In this document: in pieces, positions 6,362 through 14,111 of the stretch
How positions within the stretch are numbered: position 1 is the stretch's first letter
Layout of the letters: each line of letters starts with the position of its first letter
Assembly: GCA_049516635.1 (NCBI GenBank)
Contig: JBEKSX010000070.1
Coordinates: 1-15,757 of the forward strand
DNA length: 15,757 bases
Direction of reading: 5' to 3'
Origin: JBEKSX01 sp049516635
GTDB taxonomy: Bacteria > Bacteroidota > Ignavibacteria > Tepidaquicellales > OLB5
The notes under the pieces: generated by a model
Told to the model about the DNA's origin: nothing
Databases searched by the model: none
The model's input: the letters and a program-made list of their open reading frames with translations, nothing else
Position numbers and translations under genes: made by a program

Positions 6362-7080
6362 ATGAAGGCAATCTTACCCGGCTAAATAAGTTTATTTCAG
6401 CATCTGGCTTATCATCAAGGCGAAAAATAGATGAATTAATACTTCAAGGAAGAGTAACTGTCAATTCAAGAACGGTGAGTGAGCTCGGAATCAAGATAGA
6501 CCCTGAAAAGGATATTGTTAAAGTTGACGGTGAAACGATCAGAAAAAAATCCAATTTTATTTACGTACTGCTTAATAAACCAGCCGGATATATAACAACA
6601 TTGAATGATGAGAAGAACCGCAGGACTGTTATGGACCTTATCGGTGTAAACCAGAGAATTTATCCTGTCGGAAGGCTGGACTATGAAACCGAAGGTCTTT
6701 TGCTTCTTACAAATGACGGAGAACTAGCAAACCGATTGATGCACCCTAAATTCGAAATCACTAAAACATACCAGGCAAAACTTAATAGACCTATAGACGA
6801 AAAAACTTTACGCCGGCTCGAGAGGGGGGTTCTTATTGACGGGAGAAAGACCAGCGTTGCGAAAGTTAATATCGTAACAAATACAGGCAAGACTCAGATA
6901 CGGATATCCATCCATGAAGGCAGGAACCGGCAGGTCAGGAAAATGCTTGAATCAGTCGGCGTGTTTGTGAGGAAGCTGAAAAGGACCGGGTATGCTAATC
7001 TGAATGATAACGGACTTAAAATCGGCGGGTGGCGATACCTGACTGCAATAGAAGTTTCAGAGCTTAAAAAAACAACCTAA
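6358..7080 (+). CDS. rluB: rRNA pseudouridine synthase, RsuA/RluB/RluE family
   Basis: This 240-aa enzyme isomerises uridine to pseudouridine in ribosomal RNA. An S4 RNA-binding domain covers residues ~6-50 (LNKFISASGLSSRRKIDELI, GRVTVN). The catalytic domain follows, with LLNKPAGYITT (71-81) and the active-site motif YPVGRLDYETEGLLLLTNDG (102-121), in which Asp108 is the invariant nucleophile. The conserved EGRNRQVRKML lies at 187-197. The sequence fits RluB, RluE and RsuA alike, so the exact uridine target is not resolved; the symbol is the best guess, since scpB-rluB adjacency is common in bacteria. ATGA overlap with scpB indicates coupling. lysS follows 22 bp downstream. Confidence 0.92.
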   Translation: MNEGNLTRLNKFISASGLSSRRKIDELILQGRVTVNSRTVSELGIKIDPEKDIVKVDGETIRKKSNFIYVLLNKPAGYITTLNDEKNRRTVMDLIGVNQRIYPVGRLDYETEGLLLLTNDGELANRLMHPKFEITKTYQAKLNRPIDEKTLRRLERGVLIDGRKTSVAKVNIVTNTGKTQIRISIHEGRNRQVRKMLESVGVFVRKLKRTGYANLNDNGLKIGGWRYLTAIEVSELKKTT

Positions 7081-7091
7081 TTAAAGAGCAC

Positions 7092-7096
7092 AGGAG
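7092..7096 (+). promoter_or_regulatory. Ribosome binding site fixing the lysS TTG start
   Basis: AGGAG at 7092-7096 lies 6 nt before TTG 7103. It is one of the few consensus ribosome sites in the housekeeping block and supports TTG as initiator, since no ATG is present in frame until well inside the protein. Confidence 0.7.
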
Positions 7097-7102
7097 TATA
7101 TT

Positions 7103-8671
7103 TTGATCGAACAGAACGATCTAATAAAGCGCAGATTGGAAGAGCTTGAAGAGATAAAAAAGATGGGGGTAAATCCTTATCCTTATAAATTTGATGTTAC
7201 TGCCGGTTCGAATGATGTAATAAAATATTTCAAAGATCCTGAAACAGATGATGAGAAAGAAAAGCAGAAAGAGAAAACCGTTTCTGTAGCGGGAAGGATA
7301 ATGGCAAGACGAATCATGGGCAAAGCGAGCTTCTGCCATATCAAGGATGAAACAGGAAGAATACAGATTTATATACGTAGGGATGACGTGGGGGATAAGC
7401 TGTATTCTATCTTTAAGCTGCTTGATATCGGTGATATTATTGGGGTGAAAGGGTTTGTATTCAGGACAAAAATGGGTGAAATATCAATACACGCCATTTC
7501 GTTTGAGGTTCTAGCTAAAACTATCCTTCCGCTGCCGGTTGTAAAAGAGGAAATTACTGAGTCAGGAGAAAAGATTATTCACGATGCCTTCACCGATGTT
7601 GAGCTGAGATACCGGCAGAGGTATATTGACCTTCTGGTAAACGAGAACGTAAGGGAAACTTTTATTAAACGCACGAATATTATCAAATCTATAAAAAGGA
7701 CTTTAGAAAAACATAATTTTTTCGAGGTCGAAACTCCAACGCTCCAAACTATCTATGGAGGGGCAAACGCAAAACCGTTCGTGACGCACCATAAAGTTCT
7801 GGATATGAATCTATATCTCAGGATATCGAATGAGCTGTACCTGAAAAGGCTGATAGTAGGGGGTTTCAACCGCGTATACGAATTTGTGAGGGATTTCCGC
7901 AATGAGGGTATAGACAGAACACATAACCCGGAATTCACACAGGTGGAATGGTATCAGGCTTACGGAGATTATAATGACAGTATGAACCTGTTCGAGGAAG
8001 TCATCGAGCAGGCATGTATTGATGTGAACGGAACTGCTAAGATAAAATACCAGGATACAGAACTTGATTTTACACGGCCCTGGAAACGGAGGAAGATGGC
8101 AGACATTCTGAAGGAGGTGACCGGGCTGGATGCACATAGATCTACAAAAGCCGATATAATAAAATATATGAAAGAACATTCCTTAGAATACGATGAAAAG
8201 ATCTCATTCAGCAAGGGATTGCTTCTCGCAGTATTATTCGAGGAAACATGCGAGGATTTGCTGGTACAGCCGACTTTTGTTCTTGACCACCCCATTGACA
8301 CAACACCTTTATGCAAACCGTTACGCGAATATACCCCGGAGCAACTGGAAGAAATGAAAAAGGATCCCGAACAGGTGATATTTGTTGAAAGGTTCGAACC
8401 GTACATTTACAGGTGGGAACTCGGTAATTCGTACAGTGAGCTTAACGATCCTATATTGCAGCGAAAACTCCTGGAAGAGCAAGTGGAACGCGGCAGAGGC
8501 GGTGAAGAAGAAACTCACCCGCTTGATGAAGATTTTATTCGTGCCATCGAAACGGGCATGCCCCCGACAACCGGCGCGGGACTTGGTGTGGACAGGCTTG
8601 TAATGCTTCTAACAAATTCCCAAAACATTAGAGACGTCATATTTTTCCCCCTGATGAAACCGCTGGGGTAA
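7103..8671 (+). CDS. lysS: Lysyl-tRNA synthetase, class II
   Basis: This 522-aa enzyme charges tRNA-Lys with lysine using ATP. The N-terminal OB-fold anticodon-binding domain covers about 58-140 (VSVAGRIMARRIMGKASF ... GRIQIY). The class II catalytic core follows, with RYRQRYIDLL (169-178), FFEVETPTLQ (206-215), GGANAKPF (219-226), motif 2 (YEFVRDFRNEGIDRTHNPEF, about 259-278) and motif 3 (GAGLGVDRLVMLL) near the C-terminus, ending in IRDVIFFPLMKP. All three class II motifs are intact, so the enzyme should be active. It is slightly longer than E. coli LysS (~505 aa), with the extra residues in an N-terminal Lys/Glu-rich linker (about 44-59). TTG start with a good ribosome site. It ends the scpA-lysS run. 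Confidence 0.97.
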   Translation: MIEQNDLIKRRLEELEEIKKMGVNPYPYKFDVTAGSNDVIKYFKDPETDDEKEKQKEKTVSVAGRIMARRIMGKASFCHIKDETGRIQIYIRRDDVGDKLYSIFKLLDIGDIIGVKGFVFRTKMGEISIHAISFEVLAKTILPLPVVKEEITESGEKIIHDAFTDVELRYRQRYIDLLVNENVRETFIKRTNIIKSIKRTLEKHNFFEVETPTLQTIYGGANAKPFVTHHKVLDMNLYLRISNELYLKRLIVGGFNRVYEFVRDFRNEGIDRTHNPEFTQVEWYQAYGDYNDSMNLFEEVIEQACIDVNGTAKIKYQDTELDFTRPWKRRKMADILKEVTGLDAHRSTKADIIKYMKEHSLEYDEKISFSKGLLLAVLFEETCEDLLVQPTFVLDHPIDTTPLCKPLREYTPEQLEEMKKDPEQVIFVERFEPYIYRWELGNSYSELNDPILQRKLLEEQVERGRGGEEETHPLDEDFIRAIETGMPPTTGAGLGVDRLVMLLTNSQNIRDVIFFPLMKPLG

Positions 8672-8695
8672 TAGTAAGAGTAGATTTTATATTTT

Positions 8696-9841
8696 ATGCT
8701 AGAGAATCATACTTATATCCGCGAACAATTCCCTTTTTTGAAAAAGTTCATCTATTTTGATGCAGCGCATTATACGCCATATCCTCAGGTGGTAGTGAAG
8801 GAGCTCAATGAATTCATGAAGAGATACACTGAAGATTACCTGAATCTGAGTCTTTTCAATATGGATATCACGCGTGAAATGAAGAGCACATGTGCAAAAA
8901 TGATCAACGCTGATCCCGATGACATAATCATAACTTCAAGTACAACCCATGGCATAAACATTTTTGCTAACGGCATCAATCTTCCTCCTGATGACAACAA
9001 CGTTGCGTTCCTTGATTCGGAATTCCCCGCTGTAGTCTACCCATGGTTAAACCAGCAGGACCTCGGCAGAGTGTCAGTGGTAATGATCCCTTCCTCAAAA
9101 GGATACACCAATGAGACAGTAATAAAAAAATCTCTTCTTGATTATAATGTTAGGGTATTAACTATCAGCTATGTGCAATTCCTCGGATACAGGTATAACA
9201 TTAAGAGCATAGCGGAATTCTGCAGGAAGAATAATATATTTCTTGTTGTAGATGCAATACAGGCTGCAGGAATTTGTCCCATAGATGTTGTTGATATGGG
9301 CATCGATTATATTTGCACGGGAAATCAAAAATGGCTGATGTCTCCTGCAGGAACAGGATTTACCTATATTTCAAAGAAATACAAGGAATTTGTCCACCCG
9401 TCATATGCAGCAACTTCAAGCATTAATTATGATTTCGAGAATTTCCTCAGCTACAAGCTCGACTTCAAGAATGACGGTGCTGCTTATGAAAATTCGACTT
9501 TGAACACACTCGGTATGATCGGTATGAACGAAGTGATGAAATTATTCATGGAACTTGGTGTAGAAAATATATTCAGGCACATTCTCGATATACAGGACCA
9601 TTTTATCGAACTTCTGGATAAAACAATGTACAGAGTAGAAAGTGACCTCAACCCGGAACACCGTTCTAATATTATGATATTCAGCCGTTCGGACCAGTCA
9701 TTAAATAAGCACATACAGAAAGCCCTTGAATCAAAGAATATTTATATCGCAATCCGTGAGGGCTATTTGAGGCTTGCACCTCACATCTATAATAATTATG
9801 AGGACGTCGAAATACTCGCCCGTGAACTTAATTCAATGTGA
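8696..9841 (+). CDS. Class-V aminotransferase-fold PLP enzyme
   Basis: This 381-aa protein has the fold of cysteine desulfurases, isopenicillin-N epimerase and kynureninase. Visible markers are YFDAAHYTPYP (20-30, N-terminal substrate loop), SSTTHGINIFANG (81-93, cofactor phosphate loop), VVDAIQAAG (184-192), in which Asp186 should pair with the pyridine nitrogen of PLP, and CTGNQKWLMSPAGTGF (207-222), in which Lys212 should form the Schiff base. A flexible-loop cysteine of the SufS/IscS type is not evident, so the cysteine desulfurase label often given to such proteins is doubtful; the NQKWL motif is nearer the isopenicillin-N epimerase-like group. The substrate is unknown. ATG at 8696 is 24 bp after lysS, and the gene may be read through from it. 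Confidence 0.85.
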   Translation: MLENHTYIREQFPFLKKFIYFDAAHYTPYPQVVVKELNEFMKRYTEDYLNLSLFNMDITREMKSTCAKMINADPDDIIITSSTTHGINIFANGINLPPDDNNVAFLDSEFPAVVYPWLNQQDLGRVSVVMIPSSKGYTNETVIKKSLLDYNVRVLTISYVQFLGYRYNIKSIAEFCRKNNIFLVVDAIQAAGICPIDVVDMGIDYICTGNQKWLMSPAGTGFTYISKKYKEFVHPSYAATSSINYDFENFLSYKLDFKNDGAAYENSTLNTLGMIGMNEVMKLFMELGVENIFRHILDIQDHFIELLDKTMYRVESDLNPEHRSNIMIFSRSDQSLNKHIQKALESKNIYIAIREGYLRLAPHIYNNYEDVEILARELNSM

Positions 9842-9870
9842 AATTTAATTAAGTAATATTAATAATTCGT

Positions 9871-10257
9871 ATGACTTACCATACAAGTAAAATAGTAGAT
9901 CTCCTTTTTGAGGAAGCTGTTATTAAAGTAACCGATGAGTTAAAAAAAGAAGGCTTCGGGATCCTTACAGAAATTGACGTTAAAGAAACTTTGAAAAATA
10001 AGCTCGATGTAGATTTCAGAAAATACAGGATACTCGGTGCGTGCAATCCTCCGCTAGCATATAAAGCCTTGCAGACAGAAGAAAACATCGGTGTAATGCT
10101 TCCCTGTAATGTGATAGTGCAGGAAAAAAATGACGGAACGGTCAGGGTTTCCGCTATTAACCCCATGGTTGCGATGAAGACAGTCGGTAATGAAGACCTT
10201 AACGAGATAGCAGCTCAGGTTTCTGAAAAGCTAGGAAGGGTAATAGATAATATCTAA
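9871..10257 (+). CDS. DUF302 family protein
   Basis: This 128-aa protein matches the DUF302 family by its GFGILTEIDVKETLKNKL (residues ~28-45), YRILGACNPPLAYKAL (~52-67), IGVMLPCNVIVQE and VSAINPM segments. The family is a small alpha/beta fold of unknown biochemical role, usually cytoplasmic, and this copy has no signal peptide. The two conserved Cys (in GACNPP and LPCNV) are retained, so a thiol or metal site is possible but unproven. The gene sits 29 bp after the aminotransferase-fold gene and 7 bp before the methyltransferase, so it is probably co-transcribed with both. Confidence 0.88.
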   Translation: MTYHTSKIVDLLFEEAVIKVTDELKKEGFGILTEIDVKETLKNKLDVDFRKYRILGACNPPLAYKALQTEENIGVMLPCNVIVQEKNDGTVRVSAINPMVAMKTVGNEDLNEIAAQVSEKLGRVIDNI

Positions 10258-10264
10258 TAAAATT

Positions 10265-11434
10265 TTGGCCAGGTTATTTCTAAAGAAGAACGAAGAACAC
10301 CGCATCAAAGAGGGGCATCTTTGGGTTTTCAGCAATGAGGTACATCGGATTGATGGTGATGTAGTAAACGGTGATGTTATCGAAATATGCGATTTTGGCA
10401 AACATTCACTCGGATTCGGCTTTTATAATAAAAACTCACTGATAGCTGTCCGCATGCTGGCTCCTTCTTTTTCCGGTGATGTCCGCGCATACATAAACAA
10501 GGCTCTTTCAAGAGCTTATGAACTCAGAAGGTCAGTCTACCCTCACCGGGAATCTTTTCGTCTGGTATTCAGCGAAAGTGATTTTCTTCCGGGACTTATT
10601 ATCGATAAGTATAATGATACCTATGTTCTGCAGGTCTATTCAATGGGAATGCAAATGAACATCGGCTCCGTGGTTGATGTTCTGAGAAATGAGTTCAAAG
10701 CAAAGAATATTTTTACGAAAAATGAGCCTTACTTCAGAAAACTTGAGGGGCTTCCTGATTCGGATGAAGTGTATTATGGTGAAGAAGATGAAGAAATGAT
10801 AGATGACGGCAAGATCAGTTATAAGATAAATTTTTCAAACACACAAAAGACCGGATTTTATTTTGACCAGTACGATAACAGAGAATATATCGAGCAGTTT
10901 GTAAAAGGAAAAAATGTTCTCGATGCATTTTGTAATGCCGGAGGGTTCGGGCTCCATGCACTTATTGCAGGTGCTCTTAAGGTTACTTTTGTTGATTCAT
11001 CCGGCTCAGAGGTACGAAATTCAGAGGACAATTCTAAACTTAATAACCTGTATAATGGATGTGAATTCGTTACGAGTGATGTGTTTGACTTTCTGGAAGA
11101 TTGTATGCGATACAACCGGAAATTTGATATGGTTATATTGGACCCCCCCGCATTTGCCAAAAGCAGAAAGAGCATTCCATCTGCAATAAAAGGATACATT
11201 AAATTGAATAAACTGGCACTTCAATGCATATCAGAAAATGGTTTCCTCGTCACTTCATCATGTTCGCATCATGTGGACAGAGAGAATTTTTTGAGTGCTG
11301 TGAATGCTGCTTCCGTTAAGTCGAATAAAAGACTTCAGCTTATCCATATTGGCGGTGCTTCAAAGGATCACCCTATTTTACCGGCAATGATAGAAACATC
11401 TTACCTGAAATTCGCTGTATTTCGCATTTATTAA
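10265..11434 (+). CDS. rlmI: 23S rRNA (cytosine-C5) methyltransferase, RlmI-like
   Basis: This 389-aa SAM-dependent enzyme belongs to the RlmI (YccW) family, which methylates C1962 of 23S rRNA in E. coli (396 aa). An N-terminal PUA RNA-binding domain covers about 1-75 (HRIKEGHLWVFSNEV). A middle EEHEA-type domain follows (FLPGLIIDKYND, ~107-118). The Rossmann catalytic domain opens with TQKTGFYFDQYDNR (193-206). Its SAM-binding motif I is LDAFCNAGGFGLHAL (219-233), the DPPAF motif is at 293-297, and SCSHH at 332-336 holds Cys333, the probable catalytic cysteine. All key elements are present. TTG 10265 is the best start: it lies 7 bp after the previous stop and the encoded ARLFLKKNEEHRIK matches the family opening. 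The precise rRNA site in this organism is inferred. Confidence 0.92.
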   Translation: MARLFLKKNEEHRIKEGHLWVFSNEVHRIDGDVVNGDVIEICDFGKHSLGFGFYNKNSLIAVRMLAPSFSGDVRAYINKALSRAYELRRSVYPHRESFRLVFSESDFLPGLIIDKYNDTYVLQVYSMGMQMNIGSVVDVLRNEFKAKNIFTKNEPYFRKLEGLPDSDEVYYGEEDEEMIDDGKISYKINFSNTQKTGFYFDQYDNREYIEQFVKGKNVLDAFCNAGGFGLHALIAGALKVTFVDSSGSEVRNSEDNSKLNNLYNGCEFVTSDVFDFLEDCMRYNRKFDMVILDPPAFAKSRKSIPSAIKGYIKLNKLALQCISENGFLVTSSCSHHVDRENFLSAVNAASVKSNKRLQLIHIGGASKDHPILPAMIETSYLKFAVFRIY

Positions 11435-11595
11435 AATTCAAAATTAGTCTTTTTCCTGCTGTTTTAAATAATATATTTTCATTTCTATCTTTTATAATTA
11501 ATTCATTAGTCATATTTTTATATCGTTCGTTCTGATTATCACTTATTTATCTAATTGATTGTTTCATTTTATTGTTTTTTATCTATTAAAATATA

Positions 11596-12384
11596 TTGAA
11601 TATTTCTCTGAAGAATAAAAACGCAGTTGTTTGCGGTAGCACTCAGGGTATGGGTAAAGCCGCAGCTGTTGAATTTGTAAAATTAGGTGCTAAAGTGACT
11701 TTGATTGCGCGTAACGAAGATTCTCTGAAGAAAGTCAGGAATGAGCTAAATACAGATTTCAACCAGGTACATGATTTCATTGTTGCAGATTTTTCATATC
11801 CTGATATACTGAAAGTTAAAATAAATGATTATGTAAAAAATAATCCTCCTGTACACATTCTCGTTAATAATACAGGCGGACCTGAAGAGGGAAATATAAT
11901 TGATGCAGATGTGAATGAGTTTAGGGATGCGTTTAACAGTCATTTGATATGCAATCATATTCTCGTACAAGCATTGGTAGATGGGATGAAAAAAGAAAAA
12001 TATGGACGTATCATAAATATTATATCTACTTCTGTAAAAGAACCGATTAAAGGACTAGGCGTTTCCAATACAGTCAGATGGGCAGTAGCCAGCTGGGCAA
12101 AAACCCTTGCCGGAGAACTTGTTCAATATGGGATCACCATAAATAATATCCTTCCCGGTGCTACTAAGACCGAAAGGCTGTATTTTCTATTCGATTCATG
12201 GTCGAAGAATTCAGGCAAAAGCAGGCAGGAAATAGAAAAAGAATGGCTCGGCAGGATACCTGCAGGCAGATTCGCAGAACCGGAGGAAACTGCCTTCGCA
12301 ATTGCCTTTTTAGCTTCACCTTCTGCTTCTTATATTAATGGTGTCAATCTCCCGGTGGACGGCGGGAGACTTTCTAGCATGTAA
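11596..12384 (+). CDS. Divergent short-chain dehydrogenase/reductase lacking the Tyr/Lys pair
   Basis: This 262-aa protein has the classical SDR fold. The cofactor loop is GSTQGMGKA (14-22), the NNAG-type motif is NNTGG (91-95), the catalytic-Ser strand is IISTS (142-146), and LPVDGG lies near the end. Aligned with FabG, Ser144 takes the catalytic serine position, but the YxxxK site 13 residues on reads SNTVR (157-161): Tyr is replaced by Ser157 and Lys by Arg161. The rest of that helix (WAVASWAKTL) is intact, so this is a diverged subgroup and not a damaged gene. Normal FabG-like oxidoreductase chemistry is doubtful. Database names such as 3-oxoacyl-ACP reductase should be treated cautiously. 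TTG start follows an AT-rich 161-bp gap; no ribosome site is seen. Confidence 0.88.
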   Translation: MNISLKNKNAVVCGSTQGMGKAAAVEFVKLGAKVTLIARNEDSLKKVRNELNTDFNQVHDFIVADFSYPDILKVKINDYVKNNPPVHILVNNTGGPEEGNIIDADVNEFRDAFNSHLICNHILVQALVDGMKKEKYGRIINIISTSVKEPIKGLGVSNTVRWAVASWAKTLAGELVQYGITINNILPGATKTERLYFLFDSWSKNSGKSRQEIEKEWLGRIPAGRFAEPEETAFAIAFLASPSASYINGVNLPVDGGRLSSM

Positions 12385-12413
12385 TTATTTTATAACCTAA
12401 AAATAAATGAAAT

Positions 12414-12716
12414 ATGATACTCTACGATATAATGCTGACAATTGACGACTCGATCCACGACGAATGGCTGGAATGGATGAAGAGTAAGCATATGCCGAAG
12501 ATCATGAAGACGGGATGTTTTACCGAAGGTAAGATGTACCGTGTACTTACTCCCGAACCCGAAGATGGTACAAGTTACAGTGTTCATTTTTACTGCAGAT
12601 CGCTGGAAGATTATGAACGGTACCAGATAAAGCACGCGGCACTACTGCAGGCTGAACAAAAAGAAAAGTTCGGTTCTAAATTTGCCGTCTATCGCAGTGT
12701 CATGGAGAAAGCCTGA
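12414..12716 (+). CDS. DUF4286 family protein
   Basis: This 100-aa soluble protein matches DUF4286, a small ferredoxin-like alpha/beta family found mostly in Bacteroidota and relatives. Diagnostic parts are the opening MILYDIMLTIDDSIHDEWLEW, the HMPKIMKTGCF segment (~26-36), and YSVHFYCRSLEDYERYQ (~55-71), followed by a final helix ending in KFAVYRSVM. The opening resembles dimeric alpha/beta-barrel domains, but no active site is known. It lies 30 bp after the SDR gene, and ATG 12414 gives the family-typical N-terminus. Function is unknown. Confidence 0.85.
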   Translation: MILYDIMLTIDDSIHDEWLEWMKSKHMPKIMKTGCFTEGKMYRVLTPEPEDGTSYSVHFYCRSLEDYERYQIKHAALLQAEQKEKFGSKFAVYRSVMEKA

Positions 12717-12719
12717 AAA

Positions 12720-12749
12720 TTGATTCTGGATTTATTTGAAATCTATACT
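12720..12749 (+). promoter_or_regulatory. Candidate promoter TTGATT, 18-bp spacer, TATACT
   Basis: TTGATT (12720-12725) and TATACT (12744-12749) are 18 bp apart in the gap before the zinc-ribbon gene, about 48 bp from its ATG. Each hexamer is near consensus, but the gap is AT-rich and chance matches are likely. Confidence 0.35.
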
Positions 12750-12796
12750 TTATTCGATAATATAAAATCGGGGATACTATTTCCCTTTATAATGTC

Positions 12797-13042
12797 ATGA
12801 AACAAATTGATACTCTTACAGATAACGTTGATAACCTGATTTCTTTGAAAACTCAGGCGGCAGCACCTATTGCTGAAAGTAAATCAAAGAAGGAAGAATC
12901 AAAAAGACAGAAGAGAAAATCAAATACAAGCAAATTTATCTGCCCGTATTGCAATCGTGAAGCCGTGCTGATATGGGTGCATGGACATTATCAGTGCCAG
13001 AAATGTAAAACGGTTGTCGAAAGCTGCTGCGAGCCTTATTAA
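12797..13042 (+). CDS. Small zinc-ribbon protein
   Basis: This 81-aa protein has a disordered basic N-terminal half (residues ~20-46, rich in Ser, Lys, Glu and Arg) and a C-terminal zinc ribbon. The metal knuckles are CPYC (49-52) and CQKC (67-70) around VLIWVHGHYQ. They are followed by a double cysteine, Cys77-Cys78, just before the end, which could add ligands or be redox-active. The knuckle pair CxxC-x14-CxxC is standard for a single structural Zn site. A nucleic-acid or ribosome partner is plausible given the basic arm but not shown. No recognised named family. ATG 12797 is the only reasonable start. Confidence 0.75.
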   Translation: MKQIDTLTDNVDNLISLKTQAAAPIAESKSKKEESKRQKRKSNTSKFICPYCNREAVLIWVHGHYQCQKCKTVVESCCEPY

Positions 13043-13075
13043 CTAATTAAGTGTAAACATTAGAGCATATTGAAC

Positions 13076-13119
13076 GTTTGTTAGTGCTTCCTGCCTCGTT
13101 TTGCAAGGCAGTCACAAAC
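13076..13119 (+). other. Hairpin in the 200-bp gap after the zinc-ribbon gene
   Basis: CTGCCT (13091-13096) and AGGCAG (13106-13111) form a 6-bp GC-rich stem with a 9-nt loop. The arms can extend, with bulges, through GTG/CAC (13084-13086 with 13113-13115) and GTTT/AAAC (13076-13079 with 13116-13119). No T tract follows, so it is not a standard terminator. It could be a Rho-independent remnant, a processing site or part of an untranslated leader. I see nothing else definite in 13043-13242. Confidence 0.35.
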
Positions 13120-13242
13120 AACAAATTTAATTGTTCTTTAAAAAAATACCAAATTTGATTTCCTGCCTGCATAAGTTGATACGGAACTAACAAAATCCGA
13201 TTAGAGTTAAGTCTTTAAAATTCTAACCATATATATAAAACA

Positions 13243-14085
13243 ATGAAAAACTTAACTTTTATTCTAATTATCGGATTTATTGCAGTGAACTATCTTTATT
13301 CTCAGGCAAAAAACACTTGCTGTACCTTTTCTTCGGAAGAAACATTTGTTGCGCTCGCAGGTGATATGGATTTCAAGGATGCACATTCAGTACCTCTGCC
13401 ATTTAAATTAGCTTTAGAAAAGGGTACAATGATCTCGTTTATGACTAAGGACGGGAATTCGGCTAATGCTTATGAAGTTAAATCAGATAAGCCGTCCAAT
13501 AAATACATTCTTATGTTCCATGAGTGGTGGGGTCTTAACGATTATATCAAGAAAGAAGCTGAGACTCTTCAGTCATCTCTCGGAGATGTTAATGTGCTTG
13601 CCCTTGATCTCTATGACGGCAAGGTAGCACAAACCAGTGATGAAGCTTCTAAATATGTGCAGTCCATAAAGCAGGATCGTGTTTTCAACATTATCAACGG
13701 AGCAGTTGATTATGCAGGCACTGATGCTGTATTCGGAACTATCGGCTGGTGCTTCGGCGGAGGATGGTCACTTCAGGCAAGTATCCTGCTCGGGGACAGA
13801 TCCAAAGCTTGCGTAATGTATTACGGAATGCCGGAAAAGAATCTTGACGTGCTCTCAAAACTTACAGCTCCAGTGCTCGGAATATTCGGGAGCAAGGATA
13901 AATTTATCACTCCTGAGCTTGTTTCGGAGTTTGAAAATAATATGAAAAAGCTAAATAAGTCGTTCGATGTGAAAATATACGATGCCGTACATGCATTTGC
14001 TAACCCGAGCAATCCTGACCATGATGCTAAAGCTACGGAGGATGCATATTACCTGACTGTTAATTTTTTCAAGCAAAATTTTTAA
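13243..14085 (+). CDS. Secreted dienelactone hydrolase family protein
   Basis: This 280-aa alpha/beta hydrolase carries an N-terminal signal peptide (residues 1-20, ending LYSQA). The dienelactone hydrolase triad is complete. Cys170 sits in the nucleophile elbow GWCFGG (168-173), Asp219 in GSKDKF (216-221), and His250 in AVHAFANP (248-255). Glu94 in HEWWGLN corresponds to the Glu that activates the cysteine in the characterised Pseudomonas enzyme. About 60 residues between the signal peptide and the hydrolase core (including CC at 26-27) are not part of the standard domain. Secretion argues against a role in cytoplasmic chloroaromatic breakdown. A periplasmic esterase or lactonase is more likely, but the substrate is unknown. 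ATG 13243 is fixed by the signal peptide; no ribosome site is clear. Confidence 0.9.
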   Translation: MKNLTFILIIGFIAVNYLYSQAKNTCCTFSSEETFVALAGDMDFKDAHSVPLPFKLALEKGTMISFMTKDGNSANAYEVKSDKPSNKYILMFHEWWGLNDYIKKEAETLQSSLGDVNVLALDLYDGKVAQTSDEASKYVQSIKQDRVFNIINGAVDYAGTDAVFGTIGWCFGGGWSLQASILLGDRSKACVMYYGMPEKNLDVLSKLTAPVLGIFGSKDKFITPELVSEFENNMKKLNKSFDVKIYDAVHAFANPSNPDHDAKATEDAYYLTVNFFKQNF

Positions 14086-14099
14086 CGGTAAAATCAAAA

Positions 14100-14104
14100 G
14101 GGGG
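14100..14104 (+). promoter_or_regulatory. Putative ribosome site for an ATT-initiated ORF
   Basis: The purine run AGGGG at 14100-14104 (preceded by AAA) lies 7 nt before ATT 14112. The spacing suits translation from ATT, the first start-like codon after the in-frame TAG at 14106. Confidence 0.4.
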
Positions 14105-14111
14105 TTAGGGT

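Noticed and set aside
8391..8400. GGTTCGAACC palindrome resembling a tRNA T-loop or restriction-type site
   Set aside because: It lies inside the intact lysS reading frame, encoding ERFEP, with no cloverleaf around it.
7969..8406. 145-codon minus-strand open frame
   Set aside because: Antisense to the conserved catalytic region of lysS; its residues match no family.
11435..11595. AT-rich gap before the SDR gene as a promoter or small RNA region
   Set aside because: T-rich throughout; no hairpin, and no hexamer pair at good spacing that leaves room for a leader.
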